From: a beta proteobacterium L13
Lineage (GTDB): Bacteria; Pseudomonadota; Gammaproteobacteria; Burkholderiales; Chromobacteriaceae
Assembly (NCBI GenBank): GCA_000335715.1
Contig: AMYZ01000021.1
Span: 1-64,000 of the forward strand
Length of the DNA: 64,000 bases
Direction of reading: 5' to 3'
The notes under the pieces: model-generated
Told to the model about the DNA's origin: nothing
What the model saw: the letters and a program-made list of their open reading frames with translations, nothing else
Databases searched by the model: none
Shown here: piece by piece, positions 52,700 to 60,954 of the stretch
How the letters are laid out: the number at the start of each line of letters is the position of its first letter
Position numbering within the stretch: the stretch's first letter is position 1
Made by a program: the position numbers and the translations under genes

Positions 52700-53479
52700 T
52701 CAGGCGTTCTTCCACACCGGTGCGCGTTTTTCCAGGAAGGCGTTCACGCCTTCGCGCTGGTCTTCGCTATCGAACAGCTGGATGAACAGCTCACGCTCGT
52801 GGATAAGGTTGGCCGCAGGCGGCGCGTGGCGGGCGCGCTGTACCAGTGTTTTGCAGGCGCTGACCGCCACTGGCGACTGGCGGCCAACTTTGTCGGCCAG
52901 CGCCAGCGCCGCGTCGCGCGCGACCCCTTTGGCCACCACTTCTTCTACCAGGCCGATGCGCAGCGCGGTGGCGGCGTCCACCCGCTCGCCGCACAAGATC
53001 ATGCGTTTGGCCCAGCCTTCGCCCACCAGCCACGGCAGGTTCTGCGTGCCGCCGGCGCACGGCAGCAGGCCGACGGCGGCTTCCGGCAGCGCCATCTGTG
53101 CCTGCTCTTCGGCAATGCGGATATCGCAGGCCAGCGCGCACTCCAGCCCGCCGCCCATGGCGTAGCCGTTGATGGCGGCAATGCTCACGCCACGGAAACC
53201 GGATAGCGCCTCGAACGCCGCGCCGAAGGCCATGGCGGCGCTGGCGGCGTGGCCTTTGTTGCCGTCGGCAAACTGCTTGAGGTCGGCGCCGGCGCTGAAG
53301 AATTTTTCACCCTCGCCCGTGATCACCAGCGCGTAGATGCTGCGGTCGGCGTTCAGGTCGGCCACCAGCTGCTGCAAGGCCTGCAGGCTGTCCAGCGTCC
53401 AGGTGTTGGCCGGCGGGTTGGCGATGGTGACCAGCGCGGTGTGGCCGATCTTTTCCACCTTGAGGTTGGTATAGGGCAT
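52700..53479 (-). CDS. Enoyl-CoA hydratase
   Basis: A 259-aa crotonase-fold enzyme, likely hydrating methacrylyl-CoA in valine degradation. Oxyanion-hole motif FFSAGADLKQF, GYAMGGGLECALACDIRIAEE, and MALPEAAVGLLPCAGGTQNLPWLVGEGWAKRMIL with the two catalytic Glu. Same strand as its neighbours, but separated by repeat-filled spacers of 169 and 402 nt, so an intact operon is likely but not certain. Decamer at 52808 read as AAN. Confidence 0.92.
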   Translation of the reverse strand: MPYTNLKVEKIGHTALVTIANPPANTWTLDSLQALQQLVADLNADRSIYALVITGEGEKFFSAGADLKQFADGNKGHAASAAMAFGAAFEALSGFRGVSIAAINGYAMGGGLECALACDIRIAEEQAQMALPEAAVGLLPCAGGTQNLPWLVGEGWAKRMILCGERVDAATALRIGLVEEVVAKGVARDAALALADKVGRQSPVAVSACKTLVQRARHAPPAANLIHERELFIQLFDSEDQREGVNAFLEKRAPVWKNA

Positions 53480-53499
53480 GGTGTGGTTTCCTGTTGGTT

Positions 53500-53881
53500 G
53501 GCCACGAAAGACGGTTCATTCGGGATTTCTGTCGCGTGCTTGTGTACTGGGTAGTATGTTTGCGTCGGTAGTCTTTTTTGCCACGAACCCCACGAAAAAA
53601 CACGAAAAGGTTCGAGCCCTGAGCCTGCTGTGTGTTCGGCGGCTAACAGCGGGGCGTTTTCATTTTTGCCACGGAATGCACCGAAGACACGGAAAGGCGG
53701 GCAGCTGTTGTGTGACCTGCTCGGGCTACCCCCGTTTTTTTTCGTGCCTTTCGTGTGCTTTCGTGGCCAATCTGTGTTTGCCTTTAATCTCGGCACGGTA
53801 GTGCACGGAGCGGCGTTGCCGTTGTCTGGGGGCGCTTTCCGTGCATTTCGTGTGGTTTCGTGGCCAATCTGCCCTTCATCG
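53500..53881. repeat. CCACGAAA/TTTCGTGG repeat cluster, unit B
   Basis: The 402-bp gap between two catabolic genes has no gene but several copies of the repeat: CCACGAAAGACG near 53504, GCCACGAACCCCACGAAAA (53580-53598), GCCACGGAATGCACCGAAG (53668-53686), and the opposite arm TTTCGTGCCTTTCGTG with TTTCGTGGCC (about 53738-53767) and again at 53843-53867. Arms nest to give long hairpins. Confidence 0.7.
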
Positions 53882-55042
53882 CTAGCGCAGGCTATCCAGC
53901 GCGCCATCCTGTAGCAGGCGGCGGGCGGTAATGACGCGCATGATTTCGTTGGTGCCTTCCAGAATCTGGTGCACGCGGTTGTCGCGTACATAGCGTTCCA
54001 GCGGGTACGCCTTGATATAGCCATAACCGCCAAACAGTTGCAGCGCTTCATTGGCCACCTTGAAGCCGGTGTCGGTGGCCAGACGCTTGGCCATCGCGCA
54101 GTAGGCGGTGGCGTCGGGGCTGGCGTTGTCCAGCTGCCAGGCGGCCAGGCGCACCATCTGGCGCGCGGCAATCAGCTCGCAGGCCATGTCGGCCAAGCGG
54201 AACTGCACGCTTTGCAGCTCGGCCAGCGGCTGGCCAAATTGCTGCCGTTCCTGCACGTAGCGGGTGGCGGCTTCCAGCGCGGCCTGGGCGGTGCCCACCG
54301 AGCAGGTGGCGATGTTGATGCGGCCACCGTCCAGCCCTTTCATGGCAAAGGTGAAGCCCTGGCCTTCCTGCCCCAGCAGGTTGACCGCCGGCACCCGCAC
54401 ATTGTCTAAGGTGATGGTGCGCGTGGGCTGGCTGTTCCAGCCCATTTTCTTTTCTTTCTTGCCGTACTGGATGCCCGGCAGGTCGGCCGGCACGACCAGT
54501 GCCGAGATGCCTTTGGCGCCCGTCCCACCGGTGCGCGCCATTACCACCAGTACGTCGGTGCTGCCGGCGCCGCTGATGAAGGCCTTGCTGCCGTTCAGCA
54601 CGTAGTGTTCGCCGTCGCGTTCGGCGCGGGTACGCAGGTTGGCCGCATCGGAGCCGGCGCCCGGCTCGGTGAGGCAGTAGCTGCCAAACTTTTGCCCGGC
54701 GGCCAGTAGCGGCACCCATTCTGCCGCCACATCGGGGCGGGCAAAGCTGCCTATCATCCAGCTCACCATATTGTGGATGGTGAGGTAGGCGGTGGTGCTG
54801 GTGCAGCCGGCGGCCAGCGCCTCAAAGATGATGGCGGCGTCCAGTCGCGGCAGGCCCAGGCCGCCGTATTCGGTGGGTGTGTACAGGCCGCAGAAGCCCA
54901 TGTCGCCGGCGCGGCGCAGCACGTCCAGCGGGAAGATTTCCTGTTCGTCCCAGTGTGCGGCGTGCGGCGCTAGCTCGCAGCGGGCAAACTCGCGGGCGCT
55001 GTCCTGAAAGGCCAGCTGTTCGTCGCTGAGTGCAAAGTCCAT
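53882..55042 (-). CDS. Acyl-CoA dehydrogenase, probably isobutyryl-CoA dehydrogenase
   Basis: A 386-aa FAD enzyme. Motifs: YCLTEPGAGSDAANLRTRA (FAD/substrate loop), GSKAFISGAGSTDVLVVMART, QLFGGYGYIKAYPLERYVRDNRVHQILEGTNEIMRV with catalytic Glu362. The context of mmsA, mmsB and two crotonase-fold enzymes argues for isobutyryl-CoA. The start at 55042 (MDFALSDEQ) has AAAGGA upstream; the longer frame to 55093 has none. Decamer at 54638 read as AAN in the conserved loop. Confidence 0.93.
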   Translation of the reverse strand: MDFALSDEQLAFQDSAREFARCELAPHAAHWDEQEIFPLDVLRRAGDMGFCGLYTPTEYGGLGLPRLDAAIIFEALAAGCTSTTAYLTIHNMVSWMIGSFARPDVAAEWVPLLAAGQKFGSYCLTEPGAGSDAANLRTRAERDGEHYVLNGSKAFISGAGSTDVLVVMARTGGTGAKGISALVVPADLPGIQYGKKEKKMGWNSQPTRTITLDNVRVPAVNLLGQEGQGFTFAMKGLDGGRINIATCSVGTAQAALEAATRYVQERQQFGQPLAELQSVQFRLADMACELIAARQMVRLAAWQLDNASPDATAYCAMAKRLATDTGFKVANEALQLFGGYGYIKAYPLERYVRDNRVHQILEGTNEIMRVITARRLLQDGALDSLR

Positions 55043-55093
55043 GCAGAATCCTTTGTCGAATGGGCCGGGTGGGGCGGCTAGCCTGGCCGTCAA

Positions 55094-55150
55094 GCACGAA
55101 GCGCACGCCAGGCGCGGCGGCTGTAGTGCGTTTCGTGCTTGCGGTGGCTA
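55094..55150. repeat. Short degenerate CACGAAG repeat, unit D
   Basis: CAAGCACGAAGCGCACG (55093-55109) and CGTTTCGTGCTTGC (55129-55142) form an inverted pair in the spacer between mmsA and the acyl-CoA dehydrogenase. Confidence 0.5.
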
Positions 55151-55156
55151 AGCGGT

Positions 55157-56656
55157 TTATTTCAGCGAGATGGTGGTCTGCACCTTGCCGCTGCTGGCGT
55201 CGTCGTCGAACCAGCGGCTGGTGACGGTCTTGGTCTGGGTGTAGAACAGCACCACCTGCTTGCCGTACGGGCCCAGGTCGCCCAGCTTGGACGCGCGCGA
55301 GCCGGTAAAGCTGAATAGCGGTACGGGCACCGGAATCGGCACGTTGACGCCCACCTGGCCGACGTCGATGTCTTCCTGGAAGCGGCGGGCGGCGGCGCCG
55401 CTCTGGGTGAAGATGGCGGTGCCGTTACCGTTGGGGTTGGCGTTGATCAGCTCGATGGCCTCGTCCAGCGTGTCGGCGGCCATCAGGCACAGTACCGGGC
55501 CGAAGATTTCTTGGTCGTAGATGCTCATGCCCGGCTTCACGTCGCTGAAGATGGTGGGGCCGACAAAGTTGCCGTGCGGGTAGCCGGCCACGCTGACCTG
55601 ACGGCCGTCCAGCGCCAGCGTGGCGCCTTCGGCGACGCCGCGTTCGATCAGGCCGTGGATGCGCTCGCGCGCAGCGCAACTGATTACCGGGCCCAGGTCC
55701 GGGTTGTCGATGCCGGCGCCCACGCGCAGGCTTTGTGCCTTGGCTACCAGGTCCGGCAGCCACTGCTGCGCTTCGCCCACCAGAATGGCCACGCTCAGCG
55801 CCATGCAGCGCTGGCCGGCCGCGCCAAAGGCGGCGCCGGTGAGCTGGTTCAGCGCCTGCTCCTTGTTGGCGTCCGGCAGCACGATGGCGTGGTTTTTGGC
55901 GCCCATCATGCACTGCACGCGTTTGCCGGCCAGGCTGGCGCGGTTGTACACGTGGGTGCCCACGCGGGTGGAGCCGACAAAGCTGATGGCCTTGATGTCC
56001 GGGTGGTCGCACAGCGCGTTCACCACGTCCGGCCCGCCGTGCACCACATTCAGCACGCCAGCCGGTACGCCGGCCTGCAGCGCCAGCTCCACCAGCCGCA
56101 TGGTGACCAGCGGGTCTTGCTCCGACGGCTTCAGCACGAAGGTGTTGCCGGTGGCGATGGCCATCGGGAACATCCACAGCGGTATCATGGCCGGGAAGTT
56201 GAACGGGGTAATGCCGGCGCACACGCCCAGCGGCTGCATCACGGTGTAGGTGTCCACGCCGCCGGCCACGTTTTCGGCGTACTCGCCCAGCTGCAGCGTG
56301 CCGATGTTGGCCGCGTGCTCGACCACTTCCAGCCCGCGGAAGATGTCACCCTCGGCGTCGGCCAGGGTTTTGCCCTGCTCGGCGGTGAGCAGCGCGGCCA
56401 GCTCTTTCATGTGCTCGCGGATCAGCTGCTGCAGCTTCAGGAAGATGCGGGCGCGGGTGCCGATCGGGGTTTTCTTCCAGCTCTTGAACGCGGCCTTGCC
56501 GGCGGCGATGGCGGCAGCCACTTCGTCGGTGGTGGCCATCGGTACGCGCGCCAGCACTTCCTGGGTGGCCGGGTTCACGACCTCACGCCATTCGGTAGTA
56601 CGCGACTCGACAAATTCGCCGCCGATCAGCAGCTTGACGGTGGGCAGGTGCGACAT
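55157..56656 (-). CDS. mmsA: Methylmalonate-semialdehyde dehydrogenase (CoA-acylating)
   Basis: A 499-aa aldehyde dehydrogenase that converts methylmalonate semialdehyde with CoA and NAD to propionyl-CoA, the last valine step. Motifs: [32 protein letters not shown], and the catalytic Cys284 in [11 protein letters not shown], which is typical of MmsA. The start at 56656 (MSHLPTVKL) has AGGAG upstream. A LiuR-type half-conserved operator lies 38-55 nt before the start. Confidence 0.95.
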   Translation of the reverse strand: MSHLPTVKLLIGGEFVESRTTEWREVVNPATQEVLARVPMATTDEVAAAIAAGKAAFKSWKKTPIGTRARIFLKLQQLIREHMKELAALLTAEQGKTLADAEGDIFRGLEVVEHAANIGTLQLGEYAENVAGGVDTYTVMQPLGVCAGITPFNFPAMIPLWMFPMAIATGNTFVLKPSEQDPLVTMRLVELALQAGVPAGVLNVVHGGPDVVNALCDHPDIKAISFVGSTRVGTHVYNRASLAGKRVQCMMGAKNHAIVLPDANKEQALNQLTGAAFGAAGQRCMALSVAILVGEAQQWLPDLVAKAQSLRVGAGIDNPDLGPVISCAARERIHGLIERGVAEGATLALDGRQVSVAGYPHGNFVGPTIFSDVKPGMSIYDQEIFGPVLCLMAADTLDEAIELINANPNGNGTAIFTQSGAAARRFQEDIDVGQVGVNVPIPVPVPLFSFTGSRASKLGDLGPYGKQVVLFYTQTKTVTSRWFDDDASSGKVQTTISLK

Positions 56657-56693
56657 GGGTGTTCTCCTGTGTGGCCGTGTGGGCACGGTTTTG

Positions 56694-56711
56694 ATGTTCG
56701 TTAACGTAAAC
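56694..56711 (-). promoter_or_regulatory. LiuR-type operator of mmsA
   Basis: The right half TTAACGTAAAC (56701-56711) matches the two perfect operators downstream, and the left half matches 6 of 9. It lies 38-55 nt before the mmsA start. Confidence 0.6.
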
Positions 56712-56866
56712 GTCAATTGAGCATCAAATTAAAGCAAGTGCTTGGTTTTTTCCATCCTGCATGTTGGCTGCGGGGATAAATCGGTTTGCTTGTGGTGGTA
56801 GTGGTACAGCCGGGTGCCACGCAGTTGGTGCAAGCGTGGCCACGGCTTATGGCTTGACTGCGCTGC

Positions 56867-56876
56867 TGCGGCCAAC
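56867..56876 (-). repeat. Single decamer copy after hbd
   Basis: TGCGGCCAAC lies 40 nt after the hbd stop codon, between hbd and mmsA on the same strand. No partner nearby. Confidence 0.65.
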
Positions 56877-56915
56877 GTGGCTGTCTGGCGGCGGTTGCGC
56901 AGCGCTGTGCCCGGT

Positions 56916-57764
56916 TTAATACGCGTAAAAGCCCTTGCCGCTCTTGCGGCCGAGGTGGCCGGCGGCGACCAGCTGCACCAGCAGCGGGCAGGCGCGGTAC
57001 TTGGAGTCGCGGAACTCGCGGTACAGGATGTCCATGATCGACAGGCAGGTATCCAGCCCGATCAGGTCGGCCAGTGCCAGCGGGCCGATAGGGTGGTTCA
57101 TGCCCAGTTTCATCACGGTATCGATGTCTTCGGCGCTGGCCAGGTTTTCGTACAGCACGAAGGCGGCCTCGTTGATCATCGGCATCAGCACGCGGTTGGA
57201 CACAAAGCCGGCGCCGTCTTTCACGGTGACTGGCGTCTTGCCCAGCTCCAGGCTGAGGGCGCGGATGCGGGCGTGGGTGTCGTCGCTGGTTTGCAGCGCG
57301 CGGATGATTTCCACCAGCTGCATCAGCGGCACCGGGTTCATGAAGTGCATACCGATCACGCGCTCCGGCTTTTTCACCCACGAGGCGATGGTGGTCAGCG
57401 AGATCGACGAGGTATTGGACGCCAGAATGGTGTCGGCCGGTACCGCGTCGGCCAGCTGGCGGAAAATCTGCTCCTTGATCTGCGCGTTTTCGGTGGCGGC
57501 TTCTACTACCAGTTCGCAACCGGCCAGCTCGGCAAGCGCGGTGCTGCCACGGATGCGTGACAGAATGGACACCGCCTCGTTGTCGTTGAACACGCCTTTC
57601 TTCACCAGCCGGCTGAGGCTGCTGCTGATGGCGGCCAGGCCGCGGTCCAGTGCGGCTTGCGATACGTCTGTCAGGATGACGTTAAAGCCTGCCTGGGCAA
57701 AAACCTGGGCAATACCGTTGCCCATGGTGCCGGCGCCTACCACGCCTACGTTGCGGGATGTCAT
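56916..57764 (-). CDS. 3-Hydroxybutyryl-CoA dehydrogenase
   Basis: A 282-aa NAD-dependent 3-hydroxyacyl-CoA dehydrogenase of the short, single-function type. Rossmann motif VGVVGAGTMGNGIAQVFAQAG, catalytic His in VIGMHFMNPVPLMQLVEII, then KDGAGFVSNRVLMPMINEA and the C-terminal GRKSGKGFYAY. The start at 57764 has AAGGAG upstream. A perfect LiuR-type palindrome lies 44-63 nt before the start, shared with the divergent regulator gene. Confidence 0.95.
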   Translation of the reverse strand: MTSRNVGVVGAGTMGNGIAQVFAQAGFNVILTDVSQAALDRGLAAISSSLSRLVKKGVFNDNEAVSILSRIRGSTALAELAGCELVVEAATENAQIKEQIFRQLADAVPADTILASNTSSISLTTIASWVKKPERVIGMHFMNPVPLMQLVEIIRALQTSDDTHARIRALSLELGKTPVTVKDGAGFVSNRVLMPMINEAAFVLYENLASAEDIDTVMKLGMNHPIGPLALADLIGLDTCLSIMDILYREFRDSKYRACPLLVQLVAAGHLGRKSGKGFYAY

Positions 57765-57807
57765 TGCTCGCTCTCCTTGCGGTGTTGCCAATCTGGCAAT
57801 AAGTTCT

Positions 57808-57827
57808 AGTTTACGTTAACGTAAACT
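57808..57827. promoter_or_regulatory. LiuR-type operator between hbd and the regulator gene
   Basis: AGTTTACGTTAACGTAAACT is a perfect 20-bp palindrome in the divergent spacer, 44 nt from the hbd start and 137 nt from the regulator start. It is the kind of site bound by MerR-family LiuR, so auto-regulation is possible. Confidence 0.8.
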
Positions 57828-57963
57828 TGTTGACCATGACAAGCAGGCCATGTTTCGGTTTGTTGCAGTAGCGGGCTGGCGGCGTGCTGGCTTGGCGCTG
57901 CCGTATTACAATACCGCGACGCTTCATAGGCTTTTTACCGCCCGTATACCTTCAGGAGACGAC

Positions 57964-58368
57964 GTGACTGCAGCAGCAGACCGCACATTCAGCATTTCCG
58001 AGCTGGCGCAGGAATTCGACGTGACCACCCGCGCCATCCGCTTTTACGAGTCGGAAGGGCTGCTCACCCCGGAGCGCCAGGGCCAGCGCCGCATCTACTC
58101 GCGCCGCGACCGCGTGCGGCTGATGCTGACGCTGCGCGGCAAGCGCATCGGCCTGTCGCTGCTGGAAATCCGCGAGTTGTTCGAGCTGTACGATGCGGCC
58201 AACAATGACGAGCCGCAGCTGACCAAATTTGTCGATATCCTCGCCCGCCGCGAACAGCAGCTGACGCAGCAGATGCAGGACATCCAGCTGGTGTTGCGTG
58301 AAATCGGCCAGCTGAAGGCGCAGTGCGAACACTGGATGGAAAAGCGCAGTGGCGGGCTGCCGGAGTAA
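57964..58368 (+). CDS. liuR: MerR-family regulator, LiuR-like
   Basis: A 134-aa DNA-binding regulator. The MerR helix-turn-helix and wing is FSISELAQEFDVTTRAIRFYESEGLLTPERQGQRRIYSRRDRVRLMLTLRGKRIGLSLLEIRELFELYD, followed by a coiled-coil dimer helix (residues about 85-125). There is no cysteine metal site, which fits the LiuR group that controls branched-chain amino acid and fatty acid degradation. The start is GTG at 57964 with AGGAG 5 nt upstream. Three matching operators stand before mmsA, hbd/itself and the thiolase. Decamer at 58194 read as AAN. Confidence 0.85.
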   Translation: MTAAADRTFSISELAQEFDVTTRAIRFYESEGLLTPERQGQRRIYSRRDRVRLMLTLRGKRIGLSLLEIRELFELYDAANNDEPQLTKFVDILARREQQLTQQMQDIQLVLREIGQLKAQCEHWMEKRSGGLPE

Positions 58369-58391
58369 GCAGCCCTGATCGTGTTATGCAG

Positions 58392-58424
58392 AAAAAAGCC
58401 GCAGCGGGTGCTGCGGCTTTTTTA
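58392..58424. terminator. Bidirectional terminator after the LiuR-like gene
   Basis: AAAAAAGCCGCAGC-GGGT-GCTGCGGCTTTTTT: a perfect stem with A and T runs between the convergent regulator and chorismate mutase-like genes. Confidence 0.9.
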
Positions 58425-58458
58425 CGCTAACAGCCTTGGTGCCATGGCTGTTGATGGG

Positions 58459-58773
58459 TCAGCGCTGTTGCTGTTGCCAGTGCTGCATTTCTTGTTCGAT
58501 AAAATGACTGACCAAGTCTGAAAACAGGCGTTCGATGGCGTCGGCGTTCAGGCCTTCCTGCTCGGCCCACTGCCGCCGTTGCGCCAGCATGGCGGCAAAG
58601 CGTTCGGTGGCGCGTACTGCGGTGGCGGATGTCTTGAACCTGGCCGCCGCCAGAACGTACTGGTGGCGTTGGCCGATCAGGCTGACCACTGCCCGGTCCA
58701 GCAAGTCGATTTCGGCGCGGATGTCATCCATATTGCTGCATTGTGCCGGTGTGAGCTTGTTATCGGTTTGCAT
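58459..58773 (-). CDS. Chorismate mutase-like protein (AroQ fold)
   Basis: A 104-aa helical protein of the chorismate mutase type II superfamily: MDDIRAEIDLLDRAVVSLIGQRHQYVLAAARFK and VRATERFAAMLAQRRQWAEQEGLNADAIERLFSDLVSHFIEQEM. The single-domain size and the KTSATAVRATER segment recall isochorismate-pyruvate lyase/PchB-type or salicylate-type mutases. No siderophore genes are adjacent. The exact reaction is uncertain. Confidence 0.85.
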   Translation of the reverse strand: MQTDNKLTPAQCSNMDDIRAEIDLLDRAVVSLIGQRHQYVLAAARFKTSATAVRATERFAAMLAQRRQWAEQEGLNADAIERLFSDLVSHFIEQEMQHWQQQQR

Positions 58774-58797
58774 GCTTTTCCCCTGGCAGTTCTCTGT

Positions 58798-59202
58798 TTA
58801 TACGGTTTGACCTTCTGCCTCGTGGCAGGCTACGCACAGCTTGTTGCCGTCCGGGTCGCGGAAGTAGGCGCCGTAATAATGTGCGTGGTAGTGCGGGCGC
58901 AGGCCGGGGGCGCCTTCGCAGCGGCCGCCGTGAGCCAGTGCGGCCTGGTAGGCAGCGTCCACCTGCCTGCGCGTGGCCGCCAGCAGGGCGATGGTCTGGC
59001 CGTTGCCGGGCGTGGCGGCTTCGCTGTCCAGTGGCTTGCCGATCAGCAGCAACGGCCGTGGGCCGGGTTCGCTCTGCCAGCCCGCCCACGGCCGCGACGG
59101 GTCGCAGAAGCGCTCACGGATGCCTAGCGCCTGCATCAGCGGGCGGTAGAAGGCGAGGGCGCGGTCGAAGTCGTTGATGCCGATGCAGATATGCGAAAAC
59201 AT
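58798..59202 (-). CDS. VOC family (glyoxalase-like) protein
   Basis: A 134-aa single vicinal-oxygen-chelate domain: MFSHICIGINDFDRALAFYRPLMQALG at the start and GAYFRDPDGNKLCVACH near the end, the usual beta-alpha-beta-beta-beta modules. The metal-binding pattern (His4, late His/Glu) is only partly clear. The substrate is unknown. It lies 25 nt upstream of the chorismate mutase-like gene on the same strand, so they may be co-transcribed. Confidence 0.85.
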   Translation of the reverse strand: MFSHICIGINDFDRALAFYRPLMQALGIRERFCDPSRPWAGWQSEPGPRPLLLIGKPLDSEAATPGNGQTIALLAATRRQVDAAYQAALAHGGRCEGAPGLRPHYHAHYYGAYFRDPDGNKLCVACHEAEGQTV

Positions 59203-59341
59203 GCGGTCTCCTGGGGTGGCTGGGCGGGTGGGCTGTCTGGCCGGGTGTAGGGTGGTGCGGCCAGCTCAGGTCATGATGATGCCATTCGTGCTGCGGTGTC
59301 TACGCCACAGCGTGCCGTGTCGGGCTTGAAAAGATTGCCGT

Positions 59342-59359
59342 GTTTACGTTAACGTAAAC
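59342..59359 (+). promoter_or_regulatory. LiuR-type operator of the thiolase
   Basis: GTTTACGTTAACGTAAAC is a perfect 18-bp palindrome ending 24 nt before the thiolase start, the same core as at 57809-57826. It overlaps the place where the -10 box would be after a TTGAAA (59326-59331), so it could block or activate transcription. Confidence 0.8.
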
Positions 59360-59383
59360 GTTATCTAACCGGAGGCGTGAATC

Positions 59384-60568
59384 ATGCACAAGGAAGCGAT
59401 CGTGATTGTCGGTATGGCCCGTACGGCCATGGGTGGGTTTCAGGGCATGTTTGCCAGCCAGAGCGCTAGCGACCTGGGCGCGGTTGCCATCCGCGCCGCA
59501 GTAGAGCGTGCCGGCATTGCGCCGGATGCGGTGGAAGAGGTGATCATGGGCTGCGTGCTACCCGCTGGGCAGGGCCAGGCGCCGGCGCGCCAAGCTGCCA
59601 TCAAGGGTGGGCTGCCGCTGGCAGCGGGGGCCACCACCATCAACAAGATGTGCGGTTCCGGCATGAAGGCGCTGATGCTGGCCAACGACCTGCTGAAAGC
59701 CGGTGCGGCCAAGGTGATGGTGGCCGGTGGCATGGAAAGCATGAGCAATGCGCCGTACGTGATTCCGAAAGCGCGTGGTGGCCTGCGCCTGGGCCATGGC
59801 GAGATCAAGGACCACATGTTCCTCGACGGCCTGGAAGACGCCTACGACAAGGGCCAGCTGATGGGGGTGTTTGCCGAGGCCTGCGCCGACAAGTACGGTT
59901 TTAGTCGCGCCGCGCAGGACGAGTACGCCATCGCGTCGCTGACCCGCGCCCAGCAAGCCATCCACAGTGGTGCTTTTGCCGGCGAGATCGCGCCGGTCAC
60001 CATCAGCGGCCGCAAGGGCGACGAGGTGGTGAGCGTGGACGAACAGCCGTTGAAGGCCAATCTGGACAAGATTCCCACGCTGAAGCCGGCTTTCCGCAAG
60101 GACGGTACCGTGACGCCGGCCAACGCCAGCTCCATTTCCGACGGCGCTGCCGCGCTGGTGCTGATGCGCGAAAGCGACGCGCTGGCACAGGGCCTGGCCC
60201 CGCTGGCGCGCATTGTTGGCCACAGCACCCACGCGCACGAGCCGGCGTGGTTTTCCACCGCCCCGGTGGGCGCCATGCAAAAGCTGTTTGCCCAAACCGG
60301 CTGGACGGCGGACGACGTCGACTTGTTCGAGATCAACGAAGCCTTTGCCGTGGTGACCATGGCCGCCATGCACGACCTGGGCCTGCCGCACGCCAAGGTC
60401 AACGTCAACGGCGGTGCCTGCGCGCTGGGACACCCGATCGGTGCGTCCGGCGCCCGTATCGTGGTGTCGCTGATTGCGGCGCTGCAAGCACGTGGCGGCA
60501 AGCGCGGCGTGGCCAGCCTGTGTATCGGTGGTGGTGAAGCTACCGCACTGGCGGTAGAGCTGGTGTAA
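59384..60568 (+). CDS. Acetyl-CoA C-acyltransferase (thiolase)
   Basis: A 394-aa thiolase II-type enzyme. Catalytic Cys90 in NKMCGSGMKA, VAGGMESMSNAPYV, the NEAFA loop, and NVNGGACALGHPIGASGAR with the catalytic His, then SLCIGGGEATA with the second Cys. It likely acts as acetyl-CoA acetyltransferase or 3-ketoacyl-CoA thiolase in this degradation cluster. GGAGG lies upstream, and a LiuR-type operator is 24 nt before the start. The downstream gene is 386 nt away across repeats. Confidence 0.95.
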   Translation: MHKEAIVIVGMARTAMGGFQGMFASQSASDLGAVAIRAAVERAGIAPDAVEEVIMGCVLPAGQGQAPARQAAIKGGLPLAAGATTINKMCGSGMKALMLANDLLKAGAAKVMVAGGMESMSNAPYVIPKARGGLRLGHGEIKDHMFLDGLEDAYDKGQLMGVFAEACADKYGFSRAAQDEYAIASLTRAQQAIHSGAFAGEIAPVTISGRKGDEVVSVDEQPLKANLDKIPTLKPAFRKDGTVTPANASSISDGAAALVLMRESDALAQGLAPLARIVGHSTHAHEPAWFSTAPVGAMQKLFAQTGWTADDVDLFEINEAFAVVTMAAMHDLGLPHAKVNVNGGACALGHPIGASGARIVVSLIAALQARGGKRGVASLCIGGGEATALAVELV

Positions 60569-60575
60569 CTGGGTT

Positions 60576-60895
60576 GCTGCCACGGAAAACACTGAATGGG
60601 TGGCGATTTCGGTGGCCTTTCGTCCGTGTTTTTTCGTGTCTTTCGTGGCAGAAAAGATTTTGTCCTTGTACCGGAATCGCACTGTACGGGCTGGGATTCT
60701 TTGCCACGAAACCCACAAAAAGCACGAAAGCGAGCTGCCGGGTTGCAGCCAAGTTGCGTGCTTTTTGTGGCAAATGCAGAGCTTGCCCTGCTATTTGGCG
60801 GCACACGGTACACGCAGACATTTAGCTACGAAATCCACAGAAGACACTGAGAATGCAGCAGATTTTCTCCGTGTCTTTCGTGGTAAAAGGTTTTG
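60576..60895. repeat. CCACGAAA/TTTCGTGG repeat cluster, unit C
   Basis: The 386-bp gap between thiolase and acyl-CoA dehydrogenase has no gene. It holds GCCACGGAAAACACTGAA (60579-60596), TTTTTTCGTGTCTTTCGTGG (60630-60649), GCCACGAAACCCACAAAA (60703-60720), GCACGAAAG (60722-60730), the opposite arm GTGCTTTTTGTGGC (60759-60772), TACGAAATCCACAG (60827-60840) and CGTGTCTTTCGTGG (60871-60884). Confidence 0.7.
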
Positions 60896-60954
60896 CCTTT
60901 GCCTGCAAAGGCAGGGTTGGCCGCCATCACGTATAGAAAAGCAAAGGAATCAGC

